Positions 25,581 through 34,337 of a DNA stretch of 64,000 bases are shown here, in pieces. The position numbers and the translations under genes are program-made. The DNA is from Halorientalis sp. LT38 (GTDB lineage: Archaea; Halobacteriota; Halobacteria; Halobacteriales; Haloarculaceae), in contig NZ_JAYEZN010000001.1 in the NCBI RefSeq assembly GCF_037031225.1, positions 2,108,001 through 2,172,000 on the forward strand. Direction: 5' to 3'. Each line of letters begins with the position of its first letter. Position 1 is the stretch's first letter. The notes under the pieces were generated by a model. The model saw only the letters and a list, made by a program, of their open reading frames with translations. It had not been told where the DNA came from and did no database searches.

Positions 25581-27848
25581 TCAGTCCTCGGCGGTGTACT
25601 CCCGCTCGTAGCCGAACGGGGTGTACTTCCGACCGCCGCCCTCGTAGAACTTCCCGAAGAACTCCACGTACTCGAGACGGACCCCCTGCAGGCCGGCGCT
25701 GGTGACGCCCAGCGCGAGCACGAGCAGGTGGCCGATCACGAGGATGAGGATGCCGACGAGGATGCCGGCGACCCCCGAGTGGACGAGCCCGCCGAACATG
25801 ATCTCGACGACCTCGTACCCGTGGTACGTCGTGCCGGCTTCGGGCATCCCGCCGGTCCCGAAGTGCCAGGCTTCGCCGCCGTGCTCTTCGGTGACGTAGA
25901 CGCCGAAGACCAGCAGGTTGACCACGAAGGCCATCGCGGCCTTGGCCAGCAGCACCGCCGCGATCCGGGTGTAAGAGAGCACGTTGACGAGCACGTTCAG
26001 GAACTCGACGCCCTCGACGGGCTCTGCGTTGACGAGCAAGACGAGTCCCACGAAGAACGCACCCAGGCCGACGAGCCCGAACGGCTCCGGGAGCCCGGCG
26101 AAGCCGAGCGGGAGCGGGTGCCCGTTGAAGACGCTGTCGGACCCGTAGAGCAGGCCCGGTGCGCTACCGAAGGCGCCGCCGAAGATCCACGCCCAGATGC
26201 CAAAGAGCATCAGCAGCCACGACCCGCTCTCGCCCATCGCGTCGCCGAAGCCGTGACTCTGGAAATTGTGGACGAAGTCGAGAACCCACCCGATCGCGAG
26301 GTGGACCATTCCGGCCAGCAGGCTGATCACGAGCCAGGCCTGCGCCCAGGTGCTGTGGTAGGGCTGGAGGCCCTTGTGGATCGGCGCGGAACCGCCCCAC
26401 AGGTACTCGGCGATGTAGTGGAATCCGAAGATCTCGCCGTAGAGGATCCCGAAGATCGCGGTGAACGCACCGGCCCAGATGCCGACGCCGCCGAGACTCC
26501 GCAGCATGTCGCTGTCGAAGCTACTGTAGAGCCAGTAGCCCAGCACGATGTAGAGGATCCCGTACCCCAGGTCGCCGATCATGAACCCGAAGAAGGCCGG
26601 GAAGGTCAGGAAGAGCAGGACGGTCGGGTCGAACTCCGAGTACTTCGGCCGGTTGATGACCCCGACCAGTGCCTCGAAGGGCTTGGCCGGGCCCGGGTTG
26701 TCCTGCACGACCGGCGGGTCCTCGTCGCCCATCGTGACGTTACCCCCGTCCGCAACAGGCTCTTTCTCCTGTTCCTGCTCGGCCTCCTCGGACTCGGCGG
26801 CCGAGGCCGCCGAGTCCGGGGAGTCCGTGCTGACCGGGGATCCGACGCCGCCGGTCTCGCCCTCGGTCGCGCCGCCTTCCTCGGCCACGTCCTCCGTGTG
26901 GTGGACGTGCCCGTCGGTATCGTACTCGGCGCGTTCGAGTTCCTCGACCTCGACGCGGTCGCCGACGGTCGAATCGAGCGCGGCGACCAGCTCTTCGTAC
27001 TGCTCCGTCGGGAGCCACCCTTCGGCGACGAAGGCGTTCTCCGTCGTCGCGAAGGAGAGGGGCGCTTCGGACTTCTGTGCCTCGATGGCCAGGGTCTCCT
27101 CGGCCGCGAGCAGGAAGCCCGCGACGTCGAGGCGGAGGTCGCCGAGTTCGTCCTCGACGGTACCGAGTTTGGATTCGAGCTGCTGTTTGCGGTGGTGTAG
27201 CTCCGAGATGTACTCCTCGGGGCTGCCCTCGGCGTCGGGCACCTCGTAGGACTGATAGCGCGCGCCGACGAGCAGGTCCTGGACGGTGACGTCGGTCCCC
27301 GTCGTGGGGTCCCCGTCCTCGGGATAGACGAAGACGGCGACGGCGTCGCCCTCCGAGAACACCTCGAAGTCGGCGACGCGGTCGGAGTCTGCGAGTTCGG
27401 CTTCGATGGCGTCGGCGTCGCCCTCGCCCACGCCGACCGCGAGCGAGTCGTAGCCGGTCAGCAGGTCCAGATCGAGGCCGAGCGCGGCGAAGGGCTCGAC
27501 GCTGTCGATGTTCTCCTCGACCGTCCGGAGTTCGTCTTTCAGTCCGTCGCGGCGGTCGTCGAGTTCGTTGACCTCTTCGCGGATCTCGCCGAGTTCCTCG
27601 TCGAGGGCCTCCTCGGTGACCAGCCGGGTCGGGCCGGCGTCGGTCTCCGCCACGCCGAGGATGGACTTCAGCGAGCGGACGGTGACGAGTTTCTCCGAGG
27701 CCTCGTTGCCGCCCTCGACGGTGTCGCCGGGCTCGAAGCCCTCCCAGGCGCCGTCGTAGTCGGTGAGATCAACCAGTCGGAGGTCGTGCATGGCCTCGAC
27801 GACCGGCTCCATGACCTGTTTGGAGCCGGTCACCGAGACGCGGCTCAT
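25581..27848 (-). CDS. atpI: A-type ATP synthase subunit I (membrane stator)
   Basis: This protein of about 755 residues has an acidic N-terminal cytoplasmic half with coiled coils and a C-terminal half with about eight membrane segments. Family sequences include FPAFFGFMIGDLGYGILY and the conserved arginine in VLVNVLSYTRIAAVLLAKAAMAF, which faces the c-ring ions. A halophile-specific acidic linker (near residues 325-385, rich in E, S and G) joins the halves. I chose the start MSRVSVTGSKQ at 27848; an alternative ATG at 27866 would overlap atpH by 14 bases. Confidence 0.94.
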   Translation of the reverse strand: MSRVSVTGSKQVMEPVVEAMHDLRLVDLTDYDGAWEGFEPGDTVEGGNEASEKLVTVRSLKSILGVAETDAGPTRLVTEEALDEELGEIREEVNELDDRRDGLKDELRTVEENIDSVEPFAALGLDLDLLTGYDSLAVGVGEGDADAIEAELADSDRVADFEVFSEGDAVAVFVYPEDGDPTTGTDVTVQDLLVGARYQSYEVPDAEGSPEEYISELHHRKQQLESKLGTVEDELGDLRLDVAGFLLAAEETLAIEAQKSEAPLSFATTENAFVAEGWLPTEQYEELVAALDSTVGDRVEVEELERAEYDTDGHVHHTEDVAEEGGATEGETGGVGSPVSTDSPDSAASAAESEEAEQEQEKEPVADGGNVTMGDEDPPVVQDNPGPAKPFEALVGVINRPKYSEFDPTVLLFLTFPAFFGFMIGDLGYGILYIVLGYWLYSSFDSDMLRSLGGVGIWAGAFTAIFGILYGEIFGFHYIAEYLWGGSAPIHKGLQPYHSTWAQAWLVISLLAGMVHLAIGWVLDFVHNFQSHGFGDAMGESGSWLLMLFGIWAWIFGGAFGSAPGLLYGSDSVFNGHPLPLGFAGLPEPFGLVGLGAFFVGLVLLVNAEPVEGVEFLNVLVNVLSYTRIAAVLLAKAAMAFVVNLLVFGVYVTEEHGGEAWHFGTGGMPEAGTTYHGYEVVEIMFGGLVHSGVAGILVGILILVIGHLLVLALGVTSAGLQGVRLEYVEFFGKFYEGGGRKYTPFGYEREYTAED

Positions 27849-27852
27849 CCGC

Positions 27853-28194
27853 TCAGGTCTGAGCATGCACCGCCTCCTCGAACAGGTCTGTCACGCGGTC
27901 GATCACCTCGTCGCGCTGGTCGGCGGCCTGTGCCTCCAGCGCCTCGCGCTGTTCGTCGCCCTCTGCGAGGATGCGCTCGCGCTCTTCCTCGATCTCGGCG
28001 CGAGCGTCCTCGAGGCGCTCCTGTGCGATCTCCTCGGCCTCCTCTCGGGCCTGCTGGCGGATCTCCTCGGCCTCCTCTCGGGCCTCCTCGATGAGCGCCT
28101 CGGCCTCCTGCTCGGCCTCGGCGACGATATCGTCGGCCTCGTCTTCGGTCTCTTTGATCCGGTCGAGAACCTCTGGCCTTGGCATTTGAATCAT
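27853..28194 (-). CDS. atpH: A-type ATP synthase subunit H (peripheral stalk)
   Basis: The 113-residue protein is a single long coiled coil built of alanine/glutamate heptads (EEAREEAEEIRQQAREEAEEI), typical of the stator subunit that pairs with E. It is the first gene of the operon. Starts at 28194 (MIQMPRPEVL) and 28185 (MPRPEVL) are both possible; the TATA-like box at 28212-28223 fits the first as a leaderless start. Confidence 0.9.
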   Translation of the reverse strand: MIQMPRPEVLDRIKETEDEADDIVAEAEQEAEALIEEAREEAEEIRQQAREEAEEIAQERLEDARAEIEEERERILAEGDEQREALEAQAADQRDEVIDRVTDLFEEAVHAQT

Positions 28195-28211
28195 CCGGAA
28201 CTAGCACCAAC

Positions 28212-28223
28212 GCCTATTTGGTA
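28212..28223 (-). promoter_or_regulatory. Main promoter of the ATP synthase operon
   Basis: The minus strand reads CTACCAAATAGG, centred about 24 bases before the atpH ATG at 28194. The divergent methyltransferase starts at 28377, so both promoters lie in one 182-base gap. Confidence 0.5.
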
Positions 28224-28376
28224 GTTGCGAAGTTTGCCGCCCGAACCGCTCGTTCGCAGTCGTGTGACAGGTTCACGGCCCGCTCCGCGTCCGGGACCGT
28301 GGCCCGACCCGTGCCGGCCCCGTCCGATGGACGGAAATCCGGGGAATTATGAGCCGGAGCGCCGAAACGACGACCA

Positions 28377-29000
28377 ATGGGAGTGCTCGAAGACAAGTCC
28401 CGGGCTCGCCTCTTCTACAAGTACCTCTCGAAGGTGTACGACCGGATCAACCCGTTCATCTGGAACGAGCAGATGCGGACCGCGGCCATCGACCTGCTCG
28501 ACATCGAACCGGACGACCGGGTGCTGGACGTGGGGTGTGGCACCGGCTTCGCGACCGAGGGCCTGCTCTCCCGCGTCGATACGGTCTACGGGCTCGACCA
28601 GAGCCCCCACCAGCTTGAGAAGGCCTACGAGAAGTTCGGCAAACGCGACGGCCCCGTCCAGTTCCACCTCGGCGACGCCGAGCGGCTCCCCTTCCGCGAC
28701 GACGCCTTCGACGTGGTCTGGTCCTCGGGCTCAATCGAGTACTGGCCCAACCCGGTCGACGCCCTCAGGGAGTGTCGCCGCGTCGCGAAACCCGGCGGCC
28801 AGGTGCTGATCGTCGGCCCGAACTACCCGAACTCGACGATCTTCCAGAAGCTCGCCGACGCGATCATGCTGTTCTACGACGAGCACGAGGCCGACCGGAT
28901 GTTCCGCGAGGCCGGCTTCACCGCCTTCGAGCACTACACGATGGGCCCCGACTACAACCCCGAAATCGCGATTACTACCGTGGCGAAGGTGCCGGAGTAG
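28377..29000 (+). CDS. Class I SAM-dependent methyltransferase (quinone-type, MPBQ/MSBQ- or UbiE-like)
   Basis: The 207-residue protein has motif I RVLDVGCGTGFATEG, motif II DAFDVVWSSGSIEYWPN and the late GQVLIVGPNYPNST. The start LEDKSRARLFYKYLSKVYDRINPF resembles enzymes that methylate menaquinone or tocopherol precursors, and haloarchaeal copies are often labelled that way; the substrate here is inferred. Its last 14 codons and stop are repeated at 29161-29205 after a hairpin element, which shows that the 3' end was rearranged. Confidence 0.8.
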   Translation: MGVLEDKSRARLFYKYLSKVYDRINPFIWNEQMRTAAIDLLDIEPDDRVLDVGCGTGFATEGLLSRVDTVYGLDQSPHQLEKAYEKFGKRDGPVQFHLGDAERLPFRDDAFDVVWSSGSIEYWPNPVDALRECRRVAKPGGQVLIVGPNYPNSTIFQKLADAIMLFYDEHEADRMFREAGFTAFEHYTMGPDYNPEIAITTVAKVPE

Positions 29001-29012
29001 GAGAGTATTGTA

Positions 29013-29160
29013 CCGAGCGCGACCAACGGGAGCGCTCGGCTTTTTCGCCCACGTTTTTCGACGTTCACGAGAGCGGAACTCTCGTGAGCAAACCAGAAAT
29101 CGGAGATTTCTGGTGTGAGCGGTGGCGAGCGTAGCGAGTCACCCGAGGAGAAAAAGGTGG
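29013..29160 (+). repeat. Hairpin repeat element, copy A
   Basis: It begins with CCGAGCGC/GCGCTCGG (29013-29020 and 29032-29039), then the left core CTTTTTCGCCCACGTTTTT (29040-29058). Two more perfect 9-base hairpins follow: TCACGAGAG/CTCTCGTGA (29065-29087) and CCAGAAATC/GATTTCTGG (29093-29113). It ends with AAAAAGGTGG (29151-29160). Copies B and C share the left core and right end but have different hairpins. The first hairpin plus T-run could terminate the methyltransferase transcript. Confidence 0.8.
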
Positions 29161-29205
29161 AATCCGGAGATCGCGATTACTACCGTGGCGCAGGTGCCGG
29201 AGTAG
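29161..29205 (+). pseudogene. Displaced duplicate of the methyltransferase 3' end (14 codons plus stop)
   Basis: This 45-base segment reads in frame as N P E I A I T T V A Q V P E stop and matches 28956-29000 except for four bases: AAC/AAT, CCC/CCG, GAA/GAG (all silent) and AAG/CAG (K to Q). It starts right after the AAAAAGGTGG end of element copy A and ends four bases before the stop of the convergent pilin-like gene. It looks like the original gene end, displaced when the element arrived. Confidence 0.8.
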
Positions 29206-29209
29206 CCCG

Positions 29210-29674
29210 TCAGGCGACCGTTTCCAGCGTAGCCAGTTTTCTGCCGTCCAGATAGAGTGCCACGGTGACCTCCGAACCCTCGCCGGGGAGCGGTGCGTTC
29301 GTTCCCGCAAGCTCGAAACTCGCCCGCTCGCCGGCCGTCCAGCGCTCGTCGCCGGCGACGTTGACGGGGCCGGTCGGCCCCGAGACGAACCCGGTGGTCG
29401 CGAAGAAGGGGACCGGCGGCTGGTGGGCGAGCGGCTCGCCGTCGATCCGGACCCGGATTCGGAGGTCCGCGACGGACACGGCGTCGCCGCCGCTGTGCGT
29501 GAGGGTGATTCGGTTCGCGTCGGCGTCGACCTGCAACTCGAACGCGGTTCTCGTGGGGTCGTCGCCCGCGGGCGCGGCGCCGAAGGCGGTGGCCCCGACG
29601 ACCGAGGCGGCGAGGACGGCGACGAGGGTCAGGAGGGCGACGCCGACGACGGAACTGAGCGCGCGAGTCGACAC
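29210..29674 (-). CDS. Type IV pilin-like protein
   Basis: The 154-residue protein has a short basic N-terminus followed by the hydrophobic pilin helix ALSSVVGVALLTLVAVLAAS, with a likely prepilin peptidase site just before it. The exported part is beta-rich (ITLTHSGGDAVSVADLRIRV), like the haloarchaeal pilin N-terminal domain family (DUF1628 group). It would be assembled on the cell surface or act as a minor pilin. No secretion ATPase genes are near. The next gene upstream on the same strand is also exported. Confidence 0.8.
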   Translation of the reverse strand: MSTRALSSVVGVALLTLVAVLAASVVGATAFGAAPAGDDPTRTAFELQVDADANRITLTHSGGDAVSVADLRIRVRIDGEPLAHQPPVPFFATTGFVSGPTGPVNVAGDERWTAGERASFELAGTNAPLPGEGSEVTVALYLDGRKLATLETVA

Positions 29675-29722
29675 GCGGGAGGGTGGTCCCGGCTTCCCAC
29701 TTCAATCTCCGCTCGTCCCGGC

Positions 29723-30967
29723 TCAGTCCGCGACCCCGGTGACGGAGACGGTTTCGTTGCCGACGGCGGCCTCGACGCGGACGGACGCGTCGGGCTGGAG
29801 CGTCCAGAGGCGGCCGTTCTCGCCGGTCTGGCCGACGTACTGACCGTCGACCCTGATCCGGGCGTCCTCGGCCGCGCCGGTCACGGAGTCGCGGACGGTG
29901 ACCTGCATCGGACCGGTCGGGTGGCTGAGGTTCGCCTCGACGGTGAGGTCGGCGGTCTCGTTCGTCCCGGTGACGGTCTGCCCCGGCGGCAGGACGGAGA
30001 GCCGTTTCACCTGCTCTTCGAGGAAGACGTCGGCGCTGGCCCCGTCGAGGTAGGTCACGAGTTCGCCGTGGGCGTGGTTGATGTTGATCCGGTAGACGCT
30101 GTGGACGCCCAGCGGGACGACGCCGGGGCTCGTGACCCGGTTCTCGTCGGCCCAGGGGTACAGCCCGAGCGCGAAGTCGTAGGCGTTCTCGAAGTCGTCG
30201 TTGAACCGGTCGTCGCCGCTCTGTCGGTACCGCCCGTCGATGTACGCCTCGCGCTCGTAGGTCTGCTCGCCGCGAGCGATCTTCGCGAGGACGAGGCCGC
30301 CGTCGGTCGTCGACACGAACTGGTCGAGCCGACTGCGGTCGCCGACGAGCGCGCGCCGGATGCTCGTGCGCTGGTCCGTGGAGTAGAGCATCGTGGCCTG
30401 TCTGAGTTCGTCGAATCGGTCGTCGACTTCGGCCGGCACGGAGTAGCCCGTCGTCGTCTGCTGGATGGTCCGGATCCCGTTGCGAACCTCCCTGGCCCGG
30501 ACGTCGACGACGGCGAAGCGTTTGAACAGCGTCTCCGCCGTGATGCGGCCGGCGGTGAACTCACCGATCGACCGCCGCTGGTATCGCCGGATCGCAGTCG
30601 TCCGGTTCTCGATGTCGTCCGCGGCCCGTTCGAGGACGGTCACGCGCGCAGACGAGTTCGGGGCCGATCGGAAGGCCTCGACGGTGGTCTGGTCGACGAA
30701 CGACTCCTGCAGGCGGGCGCTGTCGATCGCGGCGGCGGCCCCGAGGTCGAGCGATGCGTTGCCGAACGCGCTGCGCTGTGGGTTGCCTCCGGGGAGCGCG
30801 AGGTAGTTACTGGTGTTCGCCGAGGTGGCGATCGGTGCCGTGGCGGGACGGGACGCGTCCTGCGCCGTCGGCTGGACGGGCGTCGCGGGTGAGAGGGCCG
30901 GCGTGCCGGCTGCCACCGTCGCGGTGAGCAGCAGCACGCAGAGGAGGACGGGGGATGCGTGTCGCAT
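29723..30967 (-). CDS. Haloarchaeal secreted protein with signal peptide
   Basis: The 414-residue protein starts MRHASPVLLCVLLLTATVAA, a Sec-type signal. The middle is helical (residues about 60-290: ARLQESFVDQTTVEAF, RAADDIENRTTAIRRYQRR). The end is a beta domain with VTVRDSVTGAAEDARIRVDG, a carboxypeptidase-regulatory or Ig-like fold. I recognise a haloarchaea-only surface family (DUF7094/DUF7096 group, from memory) but no function. It is divergent from the membrane-anchored winged-helix gene, and the two families are often neighbours. Confidence 0.75.
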   Translation of the reverse strand: MRHASPVLLCVLLLTATVAAGTPALSPATPVQPTAQDASRPATAPIATSANTSNYLALPGGNPQRSAFGNASLDLGAAAAIDSARLQESFVDQTTVEAFRSAPNSSARVTVLERAADDIENRTTAIRRYQRRSIGEFTAGRITAETLFKRFAVVDVRAREVRNGIRTIQQTTTGYSVPAEVDDRFDELRQATMLYSTDQRTSIRRALVGDRSRLDQFVSTTDGGLVLAKIARGEQTYEREAYIDGRYRQSGDDRFNDDFENAYDFALGLYPWADENRVTSPGVVPLGVHSVYRININHAHGELVTYLDGASADVFLEEQVKRLSVLPPGQTVTGTNETADLTVEANLSHPTGPMQVTVRDSVTGAAEDARIRVDGQYVGQTGENGRLWTLQPDASVRVEAAVGNETVSVTGVAD

Positions 30968-31154
30968 AGCGGATATATGGCACATGGACGTGGGACTACA
31001 AAAAACCCGACCGAGTGTGGTCGCACCGCCACACCTGTTACTCGAACTAACATTACATCGCCGCCTGAGGGCTGCTTAGACGTTTCACGGCCGCTCCTGA
31101 CGCTTTCTCACCTGATGGAAAGTGTTTTCCCCGAGGCGCGAGCAGAGACGACTA

Positions 31155-32336
31155 ATGTTGACGCGGGCACATGCCGCCCTGCTCGCCTCACTCGCCCTCC
31201 TCCTGACCGCCGGTCCCGTGGTCGGGCCAGCGCTCGCCTCCGGCCCCGTCGCGGACGGACCGGCGGTCGAACGCGACGCGGTCGCCGCCCAGACGGCCGA
31301 CGGGGACCTGCGGCCGCCGGACACCGACTTCCGGATCCAGGTGTCGCCGAACGGGGACGCCCAGTGGACGGTCACGCGGAACTACACGGTCGCGACGGAG
31401 GCCGAGCGAGCGGCGTTCAGGTCGATCGCACAGCGGTTCGAGAACGGCCAGGGACTGAAGACGCTCCAGACGGCCCGGCGGGCCAGCGACCTGGCCGCCG
31501 ACGCGACCGGCCGGGAGATGGGCATCACCGGCGTCTCGAGGGAGAGCGCCCTCGACGACGGCACCGGCGAACTCGTCCTCGAGTTCACCTGGACCGCCTT
31601 CGCCCGGCAGTCCGACGGGTTCCTCTACCTCGACGACGTGTTCGTCGCCGCCGACGGGACGTGGTTCCCCACGCTGGGGACGAACCAGTCGCTGACCATC
31701 GTGCCGCCGCGACCGTACGACCTCTACAGTGCGTCACCGGCGGGCTACCAGGTCTCGAACGCCTCGCTCCAGTGGACGGGCCAGCAGTCCTTCGATCGCG
31801 GCCAGCCGGCGGTCGTCTACGAGCGCCGCGGGGACGCGGGGTCGAACACCACCGGCGATCCGGTGTCGGGCGGGCTTCCACTGGTGTGGGTGTTCGCCGC
31901 CGCCGCGGTCGTCCTGGCCGTGCTGGTGGCGTACCTGCTCGCGACGCGCGACGTCGACCTGCCGTCCCCCGCGACGACCGCCAGTGGTAGCGACGCGGAC
32001 GACGGCCCGGGCGATGCGGCCTCCGTGGCGGGCGGCGCGGCCGCGTCGACGACCGACGGCGGGACGACGGCGGCCGACCCGGACCCCGGAGACGCCGACA
32101 TCGACGAGGAACTGCTGAGCGACGAGGAGCGCATCGAGCGGTTGCTCGAGCAAAACGGCGGCCGCATGAAGCAGGCCAACATCGTCGACGAGACCGACTG
32201 GTCGAACGCCAAGGTCTCGCAGTTGCTCTCGGCGATGGACAACGAGGGCCGGATCGACAAGCTCCGGATCGGTCGCGAGAACCTCATCTCCTTCCCCGAC
32301 GAGGACGTCACCGACGGCGGCGACGACGGCGTCTGA
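31155..32336 (+). CDS. Membrane-anchored protein with C-terminal winged-helix DNA-binding domain
   Basis: The protein has 393 residues. A signal-like N-terminus (HAALLASLALLLTAG) leads to an extracytoplasmic beta domain (FRIQVSPNGDAQWTVTRNY), then one membrane span (VWVFAAAAVVLAVLVAYLL, about residue 250), an acidic linker, and a C-terminal winged helix (RIERLLEQNGGRMKQANIVDETDWSNAKVSQLLSAM, about 320-375). This layout lets an outside signal reach DNA directly in one protein. It matches haloarchaeal DUF7345/DUF7343-type proteins. Its divergent partner across 187 bases is a secreted protein, a possible target. Confidence 0.82.
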   Translation: MLTRAHAALLASLALLLTAGPVVGPALASGPVADGPAVERDAVAAQTADGDLRPPDTDFRIQVSPNGDAQWTVTRNYTVATEAERAAFRSIAQRFENGQGLKTLQTARRASDLAADATGREMGITGVSRESALDDGTGELVLEFTWTAFARQSDGFLYLDDVFVAADGTWFPTLGTNQSLTIVPPRPYDLYSASPAGYQVSNASLQWTGQQSFDRGQPAVVYERRGDAGSNTTGDPVSGGLPLVWVFAAAAVVLAVLVAYLLATRDVDLPSPATTASGSDADDGPGDAASVAGGAAASTTDGGTTAADPDPGDADIDEELLSDEERIERLLEQNGGRMKQANIVDETDWSNAKVSQLLSAMDNEGRIDKLRIGRENLISFPDEDVTDGGDDGV

Positions 32337-32450
32337 GACGTCGCGTTCGGGCCGGACGAGGGCCCACGCGCGCTTCCGGGTCGGGGAATGAACGGTTTTC
32401 CGCGGTTTCGACGTTCGGAAACGTTTAACGGGGAGTAAATCCCAGTTCCG

Positions 32451-33251
32451 ATGAGCATGAAGATTCTCGTAACGGTAAAGGAGGTGGCGGAAGTCGAGGA
32501 CGAGTTCGAGATCTCGGGCGGTGATATCGCCGAGCAGTATCTCGAATACGACCTCAACGAGTGGGACGACTACGCGGTCGAGGAGGCCGTCCAGATCAGC
32601 GAGGACGTCGACGACGTGGAGGTCGTCACGGCCACGATCGGTCCGGAGCGGGCCGAGGAGACGATCCGGATGGCACTCGCGAAGGGCGCCGACCGCGCGA
32701 TCCGCGTGTGGGACGACGACCTCGAGGCAGACAGCTATCTCGACGTCGACTCGAAGGCCGAACTGCTGGCCGCGGTCGTCGAGGAGGAAGCCCCCGATCT
32801 GGTCCTGACCGGCGTGCAGGCCGGCGACGAGGCCAACGGTGCGACGGGCGTCACACTGGCCGAGAAGATCGGCTTCGAGTGGGCCGCAGTCGTCAACCAG
32901 CTCGATCTGGACGTCGAGGGCGGCGTCGCCAACGTCCACCGCGAACTGGAGGGCGGCGTCGAGGAGCTCACCGAGGTCGAGAGCCCCGCCGTGCTCACGA
33001 TCCAGTCGGGGATCAACGAGCCCCGCTACGCCAGCCTGCGCGGCATCCGCCAGGCCCAGAGCAAGCCGCTCGACGTCAAGACCCTCGGAGACGTTGGTCT
33101 CGACGCGAGCGTGCTCGAGAGCTCGCTGAACCAGACCGACCTGTACGAGCCCGAGTCCGAGGGCGACGCGACCGTCTGGAGCGGCGACGCCGAGGAGACG
33201 GCCGGGGAACTGGCTGCGTTCCTCCGCGACAAGGGGGTGGTCGAGGCATGA
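32451..33251 (+). CDS. etfB: Electron transfer flavoprotein subunit beta
   Basis: The 266-residue protein starts MKILVTVKEVAEVEDEFE and contains VLTGVQAGDEANGATGVTLAEKIG, and the ETF-beta signature region VLTIQSGINEPRYASLRGI. ETF accepts electrons from acyl-CoA dehydrogenases, one of which is encoded at 55859-57121. A TTTAA at 32424-32428 suggests a leaderless start; a second ATG at 32457 is two codons in. It overlaps etfA by four bases. Confidence 0.96.
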   Translation: MSMKILVTVKEVAEVEDEFEISGGDIAEQYLEYDLNEWDDYAVEEAVQISEDVDDVEVVTATIGPERAEETIRMALAKGADRAIRVWDDDLEADSYLDVDSKAELLAAVVEEEAPDLVLTGVQAGDEANGATGVTLAEKIGFEWAAVVNQLDLDVEGGVANVHRELEGGVEELTEVESPAVLTIQSGINEPRYASLRGIRQAQSKPLDVKTLGDVGLDASVLESSLNQTDLYEPESEGDATVWSGDAEETAGELAAFLRDKGVVEA

Positions 33252-34219
33252 GTGACGTCCTCGCCATCACGGAACACCGCCGCGGCGAACTGCGCGACGT
33301 GAGTCTCGAGATGGTCTCGGCCGGCCGCGACCTGGCCGACCAGACCGGCGGCGACCTGCACCTGGCCGTCGTCAGCGGCGACGTCGACGCGCTGGCCGAC
33401 GACGTCAACCGCGAGGGCGCCGACGCCATCCACACCGTCGAGTACGGTGAGGAGTTCAACCACGACGTCTACACGCAGGCCATCGAGCAGCTCTACGCAG
33501 AGGTCGACCCGCAGTTCCTGCTGGCGCCGAACTCGGTCAACGGGATGGACTACGCGCCCGCCGTCGCCGAGGGCCTCGCGCTGCCCCTGGTGACCGACGC
33601 GATCGACCTGGCCTACGACGACGGCCTCACCGTCACCCGCGAGGAGTACGGCGGCAAGGTCGAGACGACCATCGACGTCGAGGAGGACCACGCCGCGGTC
33701 ACGATCCGGCCCGCCGAGTGGCCCCAGGCCGAGGGGACCGGCGACGCCGCGATCGAGGCGTTCGACGCCGACATCGACGAGAGCGAGATCAAGTCCACCG
33801 TCACCGGCTACGAGGAGGTCGCCGGCGGTGACGTCGACATCAGCGAGGCGGACTTCCTGGTCTCGATCGGCCGCGGGATCGACGAGGAGGAGAACCTCCC
33901 GCTGATCGAGGCGCTGGTCGAGGCGACCGACGCCACGCTGTCGTCGTCCCGACCGATCGTCGACAACGGCTGGCTGCCCGCCAACCGGCAGGTCGGCCAG
34001 TCCGGAAAGGTCGTCACGCCCGACGTCTACATCGCCATCGGTATCTCCGGCGCCGTCCAGCACGTCGCCGGCATGAAGGGCGCCGACACCATCGTCGCGA
34101 TCAACACGGACCCCAACGCGCCCATCTGGGACCTCGCCGACTACGGCATCGAAGACGACCTCTTCGACGTCGTCCCCGCGCTCATCGAGGAGTTCGGCGG
34201 CGAAGTGCCGGACCTCTGA
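33248..34219 (+). CDS. etfA: Electron transfer flavoprotein subunit alpha
   Basis: The 323-residue protein has the C-terminal FAD-binding signature VGQSGKVVTPDVYIAIGISG followed by AVQHVAGMKGADTIVAINTDPNAPI. With EtfB it carries electrons to the quinone pool. The ATG overlaps the etfB stop (ATGA); longer upstream frames are shadows. The last nine codons, stop and 21 further bases are repeated exactly at 34338-34387 after hairpin element copy B. Confidence 0.96.
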   Translation: MSDVLAITEHRRGELRDVSLEMVSAGRDLADQTGGDLHLAVVSGDVDALADDVNREGADAIHTVEYGEEFNHDVYTQAIEQLYAEVDPQFLLAPNSVNGMDYAPAVAEGLALPLVTDAIDLAYDDGLTVTREEYGGKVETTIDVEEDHAAVTIRPAEWPQAEGTGDAAIEAFDADIDESEIKSTVTGYEEVAGGDVDISEADFLVSIGRGIDEEENLPLIEALVEATDATLSSSRPIVDNGWLPANRQVGQSGKVVTPDVYIAIGISGAVQHVAGMKGADTIVAINTDPNAPIWDLADYGIEDDLFDVVPALIEEFGGEVPDL

Positions 34220-34235
34220 TCGGCTAACTCTCTCC
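34186..34235 (+). repeat. 50-base direct repeat, left copy (etfA end)
   Basis: This segment covers the last codons of etfA, its TGA and 16 following bases, ending CTAACTCTCTCC. It is identical to 34338-34387. The two copies flank hairpin element copy B. Confidence 0.9.
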
Positions 34236-34243
34236 GTTTTTTC

Positions 34244-34333
34244 GCCGGCCGTGAGCGACGCGAGCGGCCGGCTTTTTTCGCCCACGTTTTTGCGCGAGTG
34301 GTCGCAGCAGGCGACCCGAGCGGAAAAAGGTGG
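34244..34333 (+). repeat. Hairpin repeat element, copy B
   Basis: GCCGGCCG (34244-34251) and CGGCCGGC (34265-34272) form a stem followed by the left core TTTTTTCGCCCACGTTTTT (34273-34291). A smaller hairpin GGTCGC/GCGACC (34300-34316) and the right end GGAAAAAGGTGG (34322-34333) complete it. It is the shortest of the three copies. Confidence 0.8.
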
Positions 34334-34337
34334 CATC

